Positions 17,381 through 26,934 of a DNA stretch of 64,000 nt are shown piece after piece (the stretch's first letter is position 1; each line of letters starts with the position of its first letter). Source of the stretch: Streptococcus sanguinis. Lineage in GTDB: Bacteria; Bacillota; Bacilli; Lactobacillales; Streptococcaceae. The notes beneath the pieces were generated by a model that was not told the DNA's origin, did not search any database, and was given only the letters and a program-made list of their open reading frames with translations. The stretch spans positions 124,001-188,000 of the forward strand of contig NZ_JAHZPA010000002.1 of assembly GCF_019929225.1 (NCBI RefSeq), in the 5' to 3' direction. The translations under genes were made by a program, and so were the position numbers.

Positions 17381-18097
17381 ATGGGACGTAAATGGGCCAA
17401 TATTGTGGCAAAGAAAACGGCCAAAGACGGCGCAAACTCAAAAGTGTATGCTAAGTTTGGTGTAGAAATCTATGTAGCGGCTAAAAAAGGTGATCCAGAT
17501 CCAGAGTCTAACACAGCTTTGAAATTTGTTATTGACCGAGCTAAGCAGGCTCAGGTGCCGAAGCATGTTATTGACAAAGCTATTGATAAGGCAAAAGGAA
17601 ACACCGACGAAACCTTTACTGAAGGCCGCTATGAAGGATTTGGGCCAAACGGTTCTATGCTGATTGTCGATACTCTGACTTCAAATGTCAATCGGACTGC
17701 AGCCAATGTTCGTGCTGCTTTTGGTAAAAATGGCGGTAATATGGGAGCTAGCGGCTCTGTATCTTATCTTTTTGATAATAAAGGCGTGATTGTCTTTGCG
17801 GGTGACGATGCCGACAGCGTCTTTGAACAGCTGCTGGAAGCGGATGTGGATGTTGATGATGTTGAAGCAGAAGAAGGAAGCATCACTGTCTATACAGCGC
17901 CAACTGACCTTCACAAGGCTATCGTGGCTCTGCGTGAATCTGGCATTCAAGAATTCCAAGTAACCGAGCTGGAAATGATTCCTCAGTCTGAAGTAGAGTT
18001 GACTGGTGAGGACCTCGAAACCTTTGAAAAACTTTATAGCGTTTTAGAAGACGACGAAGATGTCCAAAAAATCTATACGAATGTAGATGGATTCTAA
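17381..18097 (+). CDS. yebC: YebC/PmpR family protein
   Basis: 238-residue YebC/PmpR protein with the invariant start [21 protein letters not shown]. Described in bacteria both as a transcriptional regulator and, more recently, as a ribosome-associated factor that relieves stalling at proline-rich sequences. The three-domain layout (helical N terminus and two alpha/beta domains) is complete. SD AAAGGAGAA lies 8 bases upstream. Monocistronic, flanked by its own promoter and terminator. Confidence 0.93.
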   Translation: MGRKWANIVAKKTAKDGANSKVYAKFGVEIYVAAKKGDPDPESNTALKFVIDRAKQAQVPKHVIDKAIDKAKGNTDETFTEGRYEGFGPNGSMLIVDTLTSNVNRTAANVRAAFGKNGGNMGASGSVSYLFDNKGVIVFAGDDADSVFEQLLEADVDVDDVEAEEGSITVYTAPTDLHKAIVALRESGIQEFQVTELEMIPQSEVELTGEDLETFEKLYSVLEDDEDVQKIYTNVDGF

Positions 18098-18106
18098 AGA
18101 TACTTG

Positions 18107-18133
18107 ACCTGTAGTTGGAGCTACAGGTTTTTT
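18107..18133 (+). terminator. Rho-independent terminator of yebC
   Basis: ACCTGTAG-TTGGAG-CTACAGGT followed by TTTTTT. Confidence 0.9.
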
Positions 18134-18158
18134 ATATGACAATAACTTTCAAACTGTA

Positions 18159-18187
18159 TTTACCAGTCAAGATAAGTATGGTAAAAT
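18159..18187 (+). promoter_or_regulatory. Promoter of the 18225 lipoprotein gene
   Basis: TTTACC (18159-18164), 17-base spacer, TGG-TAAAAT (18182-18187). Confidence 0.5.
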
Positions 18188-18224
18188 AGAAAGGTCATAT
18201 TATTAAGTTATTAAGGAGACAATG

Positions 18225-19328
18225 ATGAAAAAAGTATTTCAATACGCGACCTTGCTTCTAGCAGGAATGAGCTTAACAGCCTGTGCCTTGCTTCCGACTT
18301 CAAATCAGGATATTCCAAGTAAGCAAAGTCAGGAGAAGAAGGACAAGAAAGCAGCCAGCAATGGGCAAGTAGAGGTCAAGATTAAGGAAGGCCAGTTTAT
18401 TTTGCCAAGCAATGGGGCTGCTGACTCAAAATACTTGGCTTTGTCATTGGAAATTAAGAATAAAACGGATGAAAAAATCATGATTTCCTCTTCAGACATT
18501 GGCTTTTATGATTCAGAAGGTGAGAAAATCCAGCAGGTCGGAGTTTATGATGATGCAGAAAACTTTAAAATACTGAAATATGAAGATTTAGCTAAGGGAA
18601 AGACTCTTTCTGGTTATCTTGTATTTAAGGTTGAAAAGGATAAAAAATATGAACTGCACTATGAGAAGAAAACTTATGATGCTGATGAGAAAACAGAAGA
18701 AATCAAGCTAAATGTTGATCCTTCGAGCTATCCTGATCAAATCGAAGATTCAAAGAAACTAGCTTCTGATTATCTGAATGCCGTTTTCTTGGGTGGAGAC
18801 GCCAAAAGCAAAGACAAGGCAAAGTCATCCAAGGGCAAGGAAGATTTTGTCTTGGGCGGTAATTTGGAGCAAGATAAAAATGACTTTAGAGCAGCTTTTG
18901 CTGAAGACTTCAAACGTAAATTGCATGACTATCCCTTTACTGATAAGGAAGTCAGTGCCTTTATCGATGCCTATGTGGAAAATAATGCAAAACGCTCCGA
19001 AATTTCTTATACAGTAGCCCAGTACATGCCGAATGAGATAGTTATCAAGATTAAACCGAGAACGGTCAGTCTAAGCAAAACCATCCTGAACTACAGTAAA
19101 GAGTTTTCTGACAAGCATCGTTCTGAGTATGCGAATCTTTCGGAATTCTATAAAGCACAAGATAAGAATTATGCTGATGACATGATGGCTGGATTGGACT
19201 CACGGCCGCTTCTCACCCCAGAACGAGATTATCAGCTGAAATTTGTAAAGACAGATGGCAAGTGGGTTTTGGAGCGTGATTTTTCTTATGAATCCATTGT
19301 CATCTCCTTCGAAGGTGATATATCCTAA
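18225..19328 (+). CDS. Lipoprotein, DUF5105-like
   Basis: 367-residue lipoprotein. The signal peptide has lipobox LTAC (C20). Residues about 45-165 form an immunoglobulin-like domain (YLALSLEIKNKTDEKIMISS), as in DUF4352/DUF5105 proteins. A C-terminal half (about 180-367) rich in Lys/Asp begins after the LNVDPSSYP segment. Of two adjacent ATGs I chose 18225, which puts 6 bases between the SD AAGGAG and the start. It is the only gene of its transcript. Function unknown; relatives are streptococcal surface lipoproteins. Confidence 0.72.
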   Translation: MKKVFQYATLLLAGMSLTACALLPTSNQDIPSKQSQEKKDKKAASNGQVEVKIKEGQFILPSNGAADSKYLALSLEIKNKTDEKIMISSSDIGFYDSEGEKIQQVGVYDDAENFKILKYEDLAKGKTLSGYLVFKVEKDKKYELHYEKKTYDADEKTEEIKLNVDPSSYPDQIEDSKKLASDYLNAVFLGGDAKSKDKAKSSKGKEDFVLGGNLEQDKNDFRAAFAEDFKRKLHDYPFTDKEVSAFIDAYVENNAKRSEISYTVAQYMPNEIVIKIKPRTVSLSKTILNYSKEFSDKHRSEYANLSEFYKAQDKNYADDMMAGLDSRPLLTPERDYQLKFVKTDGKWVLERDFSYESIVISFEGDIS

Positions 19329-19337
19329 TACAAAAAT

Positions 19338-19374
19338 TAGAGGGCTAATTATTGATTATTTGCTCTCTATTTTT
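19338..19374 (+). terminator. Rho-independent terminator
   Basis: TAGAGGGC (19338-19345) pairs with GCTCTCTA (19362-19369) with one G-T pair; T-run follows. Confidence 0.7.
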
Positions 19375-19402
19375 GTGTCCTCGTCCAGCTTTGTGCTATA
19401 CT
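19373..19402 (+). promoter_or_regulatory. Promoter of the M20D amidohydrolase gene
   Basis: TTGTGT (19373-19378), 18-base spacer, TGC-TATACT extended -10 (19397-19402). It directly follows the preceding terminator. Confidence 0.65.
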
Positions 19403-19440
19403 GAATGATAGATAGGTGTATTCGAGTAAAGGAGTCTGCC

Positions 19441-20583
19441 ATGAAAAAATTTTATGATAAACTAATGCAAACGCGGCATTATCTTCATCAGCATCCAGAG
19501 CTGTCTGGGCAGGAATTTGAGACGACGGCTTTTCTAAAAGGCTATTTGGAAGATTTGGAGATTAGGATTTTAGAATCCGGTCTGAAAACCGGCCTAGTTG
19601 CCGAGGTTGGTTCTGGCAAGCCTGTTATCGCCCTGAGAGCAGATATCGATGCTCTGCCTATTTTGGAGCAGACAGGTCTGCCGTACGCCAGTCAGAATTC
19701 AGGCGCCATGCACGCTTGCGGCCATGATTTTCATCAGACCAGCCTTTTGGGGGCAGCAGAGCTGCTCAAGGCTATGGAAGGTGATTTGAGAGGAACGGTT
19801 CGTTTGATTTTTCAGCCGGCTGAGGAAACTTCTCAGGGAGCCAGCCGGGTTCTTGCGACTGGTCTGCTGGACGATGTGTCTGCTATTATCGGCTTTCACA
19901 ATATGCCCCAGCTTAAGGCGGGGCAGCTGGCACTTAAAGCTGGAGCCATGATGGCTGGGGTTGAGAAGTTCAAGGTGGAGGTAGAAGGAGTCAGCAGCCA
20001 TGCTGCTAGACCCGATTTGGGTGTTGATACAGTATTGACCTTAACCAGTATGATTCAAAATCTGCAGGCTCTAGTGGCCCGCATAGTGTCTCCTTTTGAA
20101 GCAGCTGTCTTGTCTGTAACTCATATAGAAGCGGGGGCAACTTGGAATGTATTGCCGCAGTCGGGCTTTTTTGAAGGAACGATTCGCAGTTTCAATCCGA
20201 CCTTGCAGCAGCGTCTCAAGGAAGACTTTATCCGAATTGTAGAGAATACAGCGGAGAATTTTGGAGCTCAGGTCAGGATTTCTTGGGACCATACACCGCC
20301 AGTGACCTATAATGATCCAGAATTGGCTGAGCTGCTCTACGAGCACTCACGGAATCTAGCAGAGGTCCTGGCAGCCAGTCCATCCTCGGCTGGAGAGGAT
20401 TTTGCCTTTTATCAGGAGAAGCTTCCAGGCGTCTTTGCCTTTATCGGCTCAAATGGGGCAGAAAATGCTCCTGACCTCCATCATGACAGCATGGTCATTG
20501 ACGACGAAGCCTTCAAAGTTTCCGTTCCTTACTATGTGGAGAGCGCCCTCTTTCTCCTGCAGCACTACAGGCAGAAAGTTTAG
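19441..20583 (+). CDS. M20D family amidohydrolase (N-acyl amino acid / aminobenzoyl-type)
   Basis: 380-residue metal-dependent amidohydrolase of the hippurate/N-acetyl-amino acid type. Metal ligands are visible in ALRADIDALP, MHACGHDFH (C93, H95), QPAEET (E128/E129) and GFHNMP, and the insert dimerisation domain spans about 180-295. The C-terminal ligand histidine is in DLHHDSM. The start at 19441 has SD AAAGGAG, whereas an upstream in-frame ATG has none. Substrate cannot be told from sequence; N-acyl amino acids or peptides are likely. Confidence 0.85.
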   Translation: MKKFYDKLMQTRHYLHQHPELSGQEFETTAFLKGYLEDLEIRILESGLKTGLVAEVGSGKPVIALRADIDALPILEQTGLPYASQNSGAMHACGHDFHQTSLLGAAELLKAMEGDLRGTVRLIFQPAEETSQGASRVLATGLLDDVSAIIGFHNMPQLKAGQLALKAGAMMAGVEKFKVEVEGVSSHAARPDLGVDTVLTLTSMIQNLQALVARIVSPFEAAVLSVTHIEAGATWNVLPQSGFFEGTIRSFNPTLQQRLKEDFIRIVENTAENFGAQVRISWDHTPPVTYNDPELAELLYEHSRNLAEVLAASPSSAGEDFAFYQEKLPGVFAFIGSNGAENAPDLHHDSMVIDDEAFKVSVPYYVESALFLLQHYRQKV

Positions 20584-20664
20584 TGAATGGCTACATCAAA
20601 GCTGATAAAGAAAAGCTATCACCTCCATAAAAAATATATAATGGTCAAGCTTCTCCTTATTTGA

Positions 20665-20670
20665 TATGAT
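20665..20670 (+). promoter_or_regulatory. Extended -10 promoter (TGA-TATGAT) of the amino acid-binding lipoprotein gene
   Basis: TATGAT with TG at -14, 32 bases before the ATG. Confidence 0.5.
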
Positions 20671-20701
20671 AAAGAAAGACTTTTTAGGAGGAATTCGAAA
20701 T

Positions 20702-21529
20702 ATGAACCTGAAGAAAACCTTGAAATACTTCTCTCTGGCGGCTGTCAGTGTCTTGGCCATTGGTGCCCTAGTGGCCTGCTCATCATCAAGTGAGAAGAAA
20801 ACAGAGAAAATAAAGGTAGAAGTCGGAACAGTGGGAACGACCAAACCATTTTCATACGAGGATAAAGATGGTAAACTGACTGGCTATGATATCGAAGTCC
20901 TTCGTGCTATCTTTAAGGACTCAGACAAGTATGAAGTCAATTTCAATAAGACCAAGTGGGCTTCTATTTTCTCAGGTCTGGACAGCGACCGCTACCAGAT
21001 CGGTGCCAATAATATCAGTTATTCCGAGGAACGGGCTAACAAATATCTCTATGCTAGCCCATATGCGAAAAATCCAACAGTTTTAGTTGTCCGTAAAGGT
21101 GAGGGGATTAAATCGCTGGATGACATTGGCGGCAAGTCTACTGAGGTTGTTCAGGGGACTTCAACAGCTCAGCAACTAGAGGATTACAACAAGGAACATA
21201 GCGATAATCCGACAAAAATCAATTATACGGACGGAACCATTCAGCAAATCTTGGCCAATCTGAATGACGGCCGTACGGACTATAAGGTTTTTGAGCGCAT
21301 CACTGTAGAGTCTATTATCAAAGACCAAGGCTTGAATAATCTGGAAGTGATTGAACTTCCAAGCGACCAGCAGCCTTATGTCTATCCGATTATTGCAAGC
21401 GGTCAGGAAGACCTGCAAAAATTTGTCAACAAGCGAATCAAGGAACTCTATGAGGACGGTACGCTTGAAAAACTTTCACAAGAATTCTTTGGCGGCTCTT
21501 ACCTGCCAGATGCAAAAGATATCAAGTAA
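20702..21529 (+). CDS. Amino acid ABC transporter substrate-binding lipoprotein (SBP family 3)
   Basis: 275-residue periplasmic-binding-fold lipoprotein. It has a signal peptide with lipobox LVAC (C26). The family-3 signature is in [25 protein letters not shown], followed by the two lobes typical of polar amino acid or cystine binders. The upstream frame from 20666 is not used: SD AGGAGGAA points to the ATG at 20702. No permease or ATPase gene adjoins it; the next gene is a dipeptidase. It must use transporter subunits encoded elsewhere. Ligand unknown. Confidence 0.85.
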   Translation: MNLKKTLKYFSLAAVSVLAIGALVACSSSSEKKTEKIKVEVGTVGTTKPFSYEDKDGKLTGYDIEVLRAIFKDSDKYEVNFNKTKWASIFSGLDSDRYQIGANNISYSEERANKYLYASPYAKNPTVLVVRKGEGIKSLDDIGGKSTEVVQGTSTAQQLEDYNKEHSDNPTKINYTDGTIQQILANLNDGRTDYKVFERITVESIIKDQGLNNLEVIELPSDQQPYVYPIIASGQEDLQKFVNKRIKELYEDGTLEKLSQEFFGGSYLPDAKDIK

Positions 21530-21588
21530 GAAATCCCATCAAGTCCAGTCTGAATTTGGCTGACTAGACTTTGATACAAGAAATACGA

Positions 21589-21622
21589 TAAGGGCGGGGA
21601 AGCTTATTTCCCCAGCCCTTTA
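21589..21622 (+). terminator. GC-rich hairpin between the binding protein and dipeptidase genes
   Basis: AAGGGCGGGGAA pairs with TTCCCC-GCCCTT (one-base bulge). It is followed by TTTATC rather than a full T-run, so it may be a leaky terminator. Confidence 0.55.
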
Positions 21623-21645
21623 TCTGCTGTTAATAGGAGTAACGC

Positions 21646-23028
21646 ATGCCTTTCTCAACTGAGACTGAACAAATCAAGAAATTTGAAAACGACGAGGTGG
21701 CCCAGCACTATTTTGAAGTGCTGCGAACCTTGATTTCTAAAAAATCAATCTTTGCCCAGCAAGTTGGCTTGCAGGAAGTAGCCAACTATTTGGGAGAGAT
21801 TTTTACAGCTGCAGGTGCCAAGGTCATGATTGACGATAGCTATACTGCTCCATTTGTTTTGGCGGAGTTTCTTTCTTCAAATCCTGCTGCTAAGACCGTT
21901 ATTTTCTACAACCACTACGATACAGTGCCGGCAGATGATGACCAGCCTTGGACCAATGATCCCTTTACGCTGTCAGTTCATTATGGGGTTATGTATGGGC
22001 GAGGAGTGGATGATGACAAGGGGCACATTACTGCTCGTTTGACGGCTGTTCGCAAGTATATTCGAGAGCACGGTGATTTACCAGTCAATATCATCTTTAT
22101 GATGGAAGGGGCAGAAGAGTCTGCTTCGACAGACTTGGATAAATATTTGGCCAAGCATCGCAAACGCCTGCGAGGAGCGGATTTACTGGTCTGGGAGCAA
22201 GGCAGCCGCAACAATTTAGGTCAGCTAGAAATCTCAGGCGGCAACAAGGGAATTGTTACCTTTGACATGACGGTCAAAAGTGCAGATGTAGACATTCATT
22301 CCAGCTTCGGTGGTGTTATCAATTCAGCTTCTTGGTATTTGCTCAATGCTTTATCCAGCTTGCGCAGTCCAGACGGCCGCATTCTAGTTGAAGGCATTCA
22401 TGAGCAGATTCAAGAGCCAAATGAACGGGAGCTGGCTCTGATTGAGGAATATGCCCTGCGGACTCCTGAAGAGTTGAGTCAGGTCTATGGCTTGAAATTG
22501 CCGGTTTTGTTGGACGAGCGGAAGGAATTTCTCCGTCGCTTTTACTTTGAACCTTCGCTGAATATTGAAGGCTTCGGATCAGGCTATCAAGGCCAAGGGG
22601 TTAAAACCATTTTGCCTTCAGAGGCCCAGGCTAAGATGGAGGTTCGTCTGGTGCCAGGTCTGGAGCCAGAGGATGTGTTAGACAAGATTCGTCAGCAGCT
22701 GGACAAGAATGGCTATCCGGCAGTTGAGCTGACTTATACCTTGGGAGAAATGAGCTATCGCAGCGACATGAGTGCACCATCCATTCTTAATCTTATTGAG
22801 CTGGCTAAAGATTATTATCAAGAGGGCATCTCTGTTCTGCCGACTTCAGCTGGAACTGGTCCGATGCATACGGTTTATGAAGCCTTGGAGGTTCCTATGG
22901 CAGCTTTTGGACTTGGCAATGCTAACAGCCGAGATCACGGCGGAGATGAGAATGTGAAAATTGCTGACTACTATACGCACATAGAGCTCATTCAAGACTT
23001 GATTGGCAGTTACCATCAAGCTGATTAG
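21646..23028 (+). CDS. M20 family dipeptidase/metallopeptidase
   Basis: 460-residue zinc peptidase of the ArgE/DapE/carnosinase-like group. Di-zinc site residues: H90 and D92 (YNHYDTVP), D123 in GVDDDKG, and the catalytic/ligand pair E157-E158 (EGAEES). A bacterial exopeptidase lid domain lies around 215-370. It probably cleaves dipeptides or N-acyl amino acids in the cytoplasm. It follows an amino acid-binding lipoprotein gene, an association also found in other streptococci. No signal peptide. Confidence 0.87.
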   Translation: MPFSTETEQIKKFENDEVAQHYFEVLRTLISKKSIFAQQVGLQEVANYLGEIFTAAGAKVMIDDSYTAPFVLAEFLSSNPAAKTVIFYNHYDTVPADDDQPWTNDPFTLSVHYGVMYGRGVDDDKGHITARLTAVRKYIREHGDLPVNIIFMMEGAEESASTDLDKYLAKHRKRLRGADLLVWEQGSRNNLGQLEISGGNKGIVTFDMTVKSADVDIHSSFGGVINSASWYLLNALSSLRSPDGRILVEGIHEQIQEPNERELALIEEYALRTPEELSQVYGLKLPVLLDERKEFLRRFYFEPSLNIEGFGSGYQGQGVKTILPSEAQAKMEVRLVPGLEPEDVLDKIRQQLDKNGYPAVELTYTLGEMSYRSDMSAPSILNLIELAKDYYQEGISVLPTSAGTGPMHTVYEALEVPMAAFGLGNANSRDHGGDENVKIADYYTHIELIQDLIGSYHQAD

Positions 23029-23044
23029 CGGGAAAGGAAGGCTT

Positions 23045-23638
23045 ATGCTATACTCTACAAGAAAAGACAAACTGAAGCAGGCTGGCTTCTTTTACCTCTT
23101 TTATTTCCTAGCCATGCTCTTAGGCGTCTTGGTTGGACTTCTATTTGATCGCTCAGGCAATATGTTTTATGCTCCGGCTTTTACAGCTTTCTTTGGCGGA
23201 GTTCTGTTCATCTTCTATACGGAGAAAATAAAGACCTTCGGTCTAATCAGCAGTCTAGGCTGTCTGCTAGGTTTCTTCTTTTTGCTTAGTCGACATGGCT
23301 TTGGAGCTTTTCTACCAGGTTTGATTTGTGGTATTTTAGCGGATCTTATAGCTCGGTCAGGTAGTTACCAGAAGACTGTTAGGAGCTTGCTGTCTTTTAT
23401 GGTTTTCAGCTTTAGCACAGCGGGTCCTATTTTCCTAATGTGGCTGGCGCCCAAGCAGTATGAAGCTAGTCTTCTTGCCAGAGGAAAGACTCAAGCTTAT
23501 ATCGACCAGGTCATGCTTAAGCCAGAACCCAGCTTAGTCCTCTGGTTTGTAGCTAGCATTTTACTAGGAGCTTTGCTTGGAGCCCTGTTAGGGAAGAAAA
23601 TCCTTAAAGCGAGACTTTCCAAGTCAGCTTCGGTCTAA
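23045..23638 (+). CDS. MptD-like putative ECF transporter S component
   Basis: 197-residue membrane protein with about six hydrophobic segments and the Gly-rich turns (GVLVGLLFD, GLICGILADLIARSG) seen in the MptD/Trep_Strep group of putative ECF substrate-binding subunits. The ATG at 23045 follows SD GGAAAGGAAGG; the frame opens earlier inside the peptidase gene, but that extension is not part of the family. It lies 16 bases after the dipeptidase stop and 31 bases before the adenosyltransferase gene. Substrate unknown. Confidence 0.65.
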   Translation: MLYSTRKDKLKQAGFFYLFYFLAMLLGVLVGLLFDRSGNMFYAPAFTAFFGGVLFIFYTEKIKTFGLISSLGCLLGFFFLLSRHGFGAFLPGLICGILADLIARSGSYQKTVRSLLSFMVFSFSTAGPIFLMWLAPKQYEASLLARGKTQAYIDQVMLKPEPSLVLWFVASILLGALLGALLGKKILKARLSKSASV

Positions 23639-23669
23639 ATATCATTGAAAATATAACTAAGGAGAAAAT

Positions 23670-24515
23670 ATGAACAATTTACTCGTACTCCAGTCGGACT
23701 TTGGTCTGGTGGATGGAGCTGTGTCAGCCATGATCGGAGTGGCGCTAGAAGAGTCGCCCACTCTGAAAATTCATCATCTGACTCACGATATCACCCCTTA
23801 CAATATCTTTGAGGGAAGCTATCGCCTTTTTCAGACAGTTAATTACTGGCCGGCAGGAACGACCTTTGTGTCAGTAGTAGATCCGGGTGTGGGGTCCAAG
23901 CGGAAGAGTGTGGTAGCCAAGACTAAAAAAGGTCAGTACATCGTTACGCCTGATAACGGCACCCTGTCTTTTATCAAGAAGCATGTCGGCATTGAGGCCA
24001 TTCGGGAAATTTCTGAGGTGGAAAATCGCCGTAAGGATACGGAGCATTCCTACACTTTCCACGGCCGTGATGTCTATGCCTATACAGGTGCCAAGCTAGC
24101 CAGCGGCCATATCAGCTTTGAAGAAGTCGGACCAGAGCTTAGAGTAGAAGACATCGTCGAAATTCAGGTAGTCGAAACTACGCTTGCGGATAATTATGTC
24201 AGCGGAGCTATTGATATCCTGGATGTCCGCTTTGGTTCTCTCTGGACCTCTATCACCCGCGAGGAATTCTACACCTTAAAACCAGAATTTGGTGACCGAT
24301 TCGAGGTTACCATCTATAACAATGACATGCTGGTTTATCAAAACCAAGTAACCTATGGCAAGTCCTTTGCGGATGTCCGCATCGGCCAGCCTATCCTCTA
24401 TATCAACTCCCTCTATCGGGTTGGCTTAGCGATTAACCAAGGTTCCTTTGCTAAGGCCTACAATGTTGGCGTCGGTGCCCAGTGGCATATTGAAATCAAG
24501 AGAATTGAGAATTAA
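23670..24515 (+). CDS. SAM hydroxide adenosyltransferase (DUF62, SAH/fluorinase-fold)
   Basis: Expected to hydrolyse S-adenosylmethionine to adenosine and methionine. 281 residues, family length, starting with [18 protein letters not shown] and carrying the conserved VVDPGVGS and TPDNGTLS segments; the catalytic Asp-Arg-His triad of the DUF62 group should lie in D(F)G, the mid-domain Arg and the FHGRD segment. SD AAGGAGAA. It is 12 bases upstream of an ECF S-component gene, a conserved neighbourhood that suggests the product or a related nucleoside is exchanged across the membrane. Confidence 0.85.
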   Translation: MNNLLVLQSDFGLVDGAVSAMIGVALEESPTLKIHHLTHDITPYNIFEGSYRLFQTVNYWPAGTTFVSVVDPGVGSKRKSVVAKTKKGQYIVTPDNGTLSFIKKHVGIEAIREISEVENRRKDTEHSYTFHGRDVYAYTGAKLASGHISFEEVGPELRVEDIVEIQVVETTLADNYVSGAIDILDVRFGSLWTSITREEFYTLKPEFGDRFEVTIYNNDMLVYQNQVTYGKSFADVRIGQPILYINSLYRVGLAINQGSFAKAYNVGVGAQWHIEIKRIEN

Positions 24516-24526
24516 GGAAGAAGAAC

Positions 24527-25069
24527 ATGAAAAATAATACAATCAGAAACGTAGTCGCAACAGGAATTGGAGCAGCCCTATTCGTGGTCATCGGAATGAT
24601 CAATATCCCAACGCCTGTACCCAATACCAGCATCCAGCTCCAATACCCTCTGCAAGCTCTTTTTAGCGTCATCTTTGGACCAATCGTTGGTTTCTTGATG
24701 GGCTTCATTGGCCACGCCATTAAAGACGCTATGAGTGGTGGAGGACTTTGGTGGTTCTGGATTGCCGGTAGCGGAGTCTTCGGTCTATTGGTTGGCTTCT
24801 TTAGAAAATTCTTCCAATTAGAAGATGGCAAATTTGAAGTCAAGGATATTATCCGCTTTAACTTGATTCAGTTTGGAGCCAATGCAATCGCTTGGCTAAT
24901 CGGCCCGATTGGTGACGTGATTGTATCTGGTGAGCCGGTCAATAAGGTTATTGCTCAAAGTATTGTAGCAATTCTGGTGAATTCTGCGACAGTAGCAGTC
25001 ATCGGTACAGTCTTGCTGACTGCTTACGCTCGCACCCGCACCCGCGCAGGAAGTCTGAAAAAGGATTGA
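24527..25069 (+). CDS. ECF transporter S component, UPF0397 family
   Basis: 180-residue integral membrane protein with five to six hydrophobic segments and the family start [20 protein letters not shown]. Such proteins bind the substrate for an energy-coupling-factor ABC transporter. In pneumococcus the relative is next to genes for fused EcfAA' and EcfT; here the matching genes lie at 31.2-33.7 kb, about 6 kb away. Co-location with the DUF62 enzyme and a nucleoside phosphorylase suggests a nucleoside- or methionine-cycle-related substrate (inference). Confidence 0.85.
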   Translation: MKNNTIRNVVATGIGAALFVVIGMINIPTPVPNTSIQLQYPLQALFSVIFGPIVGFLMGFIGHAIKDAMSGGGLWWFWIAGSGVFGLLVGFFRKFFQLEDGKFEVKDIIRFNLIQFGANAIAWLIGPIGDVIVSGEPVNKVIAQSIVAILVNSATVAVIGTVLLTAYARTRTRAGSLKKD

Positions 25070-25086
25070 TTACATCAAAAATTGAA

Positions 25087-25114
25087 AGATTGGGAGAATT
25101 CCCAGTCTTTTTTT
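25087..25114 (+). terminator. Rho-independent terminator
   Basis: AGATTGGGA-GAAT-TCCCAGTCT with a seven-T tail. Confidence 0.9.
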
Positions 25115-25298
25115 GTACAAAATAAAAAACATAATGTAAATTATATATTGTATTATAGAAATTTATAAAGTGAAAGGAGAATCTGTAAGAGAATACAGTA
25201 AAAGCGATTTGAGAAGTATTTGGATCAGTTGGAAGAAGAGCGTTGACTTGTCCTTCTCGCTTAAACTTTCCAGCTCTGCTATTTTTCAAACAAATATT

Positions 25299-25327
25299 TT
25301 GCCCAACTTTTCTTCTCGCGTTATAAT
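25299..25327 (+). promoter_or_regulatory. Promoter of trhO
   Basis: TTGCCC (25299-25304), 17-base spacer, TATAAT (25322-25327). Confidence 0.75.
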
Positions 25328-25342
25328 AAATAGATGAATTAA

Positions 25343-25357
25343 AAAATTCAGAAAATT
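25343..25357 (+). promoter_or_regulatory. CodY-box-like site just downstream of the trhO promoter
   Basis: AAAATTCAGAAAATT matches 13 of 15 positions of AATTTTCWGAAAATT and overlaps the expected initially transcribed region, a position that would give repression. Confidence 0.4.
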
Positions 25358-25384
25358 TTATAGAGAAAAGAGAGTTGAAATCTT

Positions 25385-26371
25385 ATGGCAAAAGATATTC
25401 GCGTCCTACTTTACTACAAATATGTTCCGATTGAGAATGCTGAGAAATTTGCAGCTGATCATCTGGCTTTCTGTAAATCTATCGGTCTTAAAGGCCGTAT
25501 CCTGGTAGCAGATGAAGGAATCAATGGAACGGTTTCTGGTGACTATGAAACCACTCAAAAATACATGGATTATGTGCACAGCCTTCCGGGCATGGAAGAC
25601 CTTTGGTTCAAGATTGACGAAGAAAACGAGCAAGCTTTCAAGAAAATGTTTGTTCGCTACAAGAAAGAAATTGTGCACTTGGGCTTGGAAGACAATGATT
25701 TTGATAATGACATCAACCCGCTGGAGACGACAGGAGCTTACTTGTCACCTAAGGAATTTAAGGAAGCCCTCTTGGACGAAGACACTGTTGTCCTAGACAC
25801 TCGTAACGACTACGAGTACGATCTAGGCCACTTCCGCGGAGCCATCCGTCCAGACATCCGCAACTTCCGCGAATTGCCGCAATGGGTCCGTGATAACAAA
25901 GAGAAGTTCATGGACAAGCGCGTGGTTGTTTACTGTACCGGTGGTGTTCGTTGTGAGAAATTCTCAGGCTGGATGGTACGTGAAGGATACAAGGATGTCG
26001 GTCAGCTTCATGGCGGTATCGCGACTTACGGCAAGGATCCAGAAGTTCAAGGTGAGCTTTGGGACGGCAAGATGTATGTCTTTGATGAGCGTATCTCCGT
26101 TGATATCAATCATGTTGATCCAGTTGTGATTGGGAAAGACTGGTTTGACGGTACTCCTTGCGAGCGCTATGTCAACTGTGGCAATCCAGAGTGTAACCGT
26201 CGCATCCTGACCTCTGAAGAAAATGAAGACAAGTACCTCCGTGGCTGTTCTCACGAATGCCGCGTTCACCCTCGTAACCGCTATGTGGCTGAAAACAGCC
26301 TGAGTCAGGCAGAAGTGATGGAACGTTTGGCTGCGATCGGAGAAAGCTTGGAAACATTGGTGGCTCAGTAA
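25385..26371 (+). CDS. trhO: tRNA uridine-34 hydroxylase TrhO (rhodanese-like, YceA)
   Basis: Oxygen-dependent hydroxylation of U34 in several tRNAs (first step to 5-methoxyuridine in Gram-positives). An N-terminal acylphosphatase-like domain contains [17 protein letters not shown] rhodanese domain carries the catalytic loop YCTGGVRC (C184, C190). A cysteine-rich C-terminal zinc-binding tail follows ([15 protein letters not shown], then CSHEC). 328 residues, normal. Codon use is highly biased, as for well-expressed genes. It has its own promoter with a CodY-like box and is followed 15 bases later by a small monooxygenase-type gene. Confidence 0.93.
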   Translation: MAKDIRVLLYYKYVPIENAEKFAADHLAFCKSIGLKGRILVADEGINGTVSGDYETTQKYMDYVHSLPGMEDLWFKIDEENEQAFKKMFVRYKKEIVHLGLEDNDFDNDINPLETTGAYLSPKEFKEALLDEDTVVLDTRNDYEYDLGHFRGAIRPDIRNFRELPQWVRDNKEKFMDKRVVVYCTGGVRCEKFSGWMVREGYKDVGQLHGGIATYGKDPEVQGELWDGKMYVFDERISVDINHVDPVVIGKDWFDGTPCERYVNCGNPECNRRILTSEENEDKYLRGCSHECRVHPRNRYVAENSLSQAEVMERLAAIGESLETLVAQ

Positions 26372-26386
26372 TAAGGAGAGATCCTA

Positions 26387-26695
26387 ATGGAAAAATTTTG
26401 TGTTTATGGGAAATTAATGGCCCAAGAAGGAAAGGTGCAGGAACTTACTGCTTACATGCAAGAAGTTGTCAAAGAAATGCAAAATCTTGACACTTGTTTC
26501 TGCTATATCTTAGGTGAGAAGGCAGATGAACCCAACAGCATCTATATTTACGAAGTTTGGGAGAGCGAGCAAGCTCACAATGACAGTCTGACCTTGGAAG
26601 TTTTTCAAAATCTCATTGCAAAAGCTAGACCCATTATTGCAGGCATGGAAAATTTGCATAAGCTGACTATTTTTGATGGTAAGGCAAGTTTCTAA
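26387..26695 (+). CDS. Antibiotic biosynthesis monooxygenase (ABM)-domain protein
   Basis: 102-residue ferredoxin-like dimeric alpha/beta barrel protein. The family core is visible in YILGEKADEPNSIYIYEVWESEQAHNDS (split around residues 43-70). Relatives include quinol monooxygenases (YgiN) and small stress proteins. SD AAGGAGAG; it is 15 bases after trhO, so probably co-transcribed. The molecular role is not known. Confidence 0.8.
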   Translation: MEKFCVYGKLMAQEGKVQELTAYMQEVVKEMQNLDTCFCYILGEKADEPNSIYIYEVWESEQAHNDSLTLEVFQNLIAKARPIIAGMENLHKLTIFDGKASF

Positions 26696-26713
26696 ATTCC
26701 TAAGAAAAACTAA

Positions 26714-26748
26714 AAACTTTAGACGTTTCAAATGTCTAAAGTTTTTTT
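26714..26748 (+). terminator. Rho-independent terminator
   Basis: AAACTTTAGAC pairs with GTCTAAAGTTT and runs into seven T. Confidence 0.9.
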
Positions 26749-26875
26749 ATCATTTATCTACAGGTAAAAGTCTTGTTGGACAGAGATTTTGGAAAGTAGA
26801 CTATTTCCAACGATTCTTGGGACATCTCGCGGATTATCGCTTGATTTCGGATTTTCTTTCCACAGTTCTGATTTT

Positions 26876-26903
26876 TTGTCCTTTCTTTTTGATGTGATAT
26901 AAT
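26876..26903 (+). promoter_or_regulatory. Promoter of the AraC-type regulator gene
   Basis: TTGTCC (26876-26881), 16-base spacer, TGA-TATAAT (26898-26903). Confidence 0.7.
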
Positions 26904-26934
26904 GGGCTTAAATAAATGGGAAAGGAGCAAGTCT

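Larger units (their letters stand above)
25070..25384. other. 315-base intergenic region between the ECF S component and trhO
   Basis: It contains a terminator (25087-25114), an AT-rich stretch and the trhO promoter with a CodY-like box. Between 25171 and 25250 a purine-rich stretch with an SD-like AAAGGAGAA could once have been coding (a frame there reads FEKYLDQLEEER) but carries no intact ORF; probably a gene relic. Confidence 0.4.
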
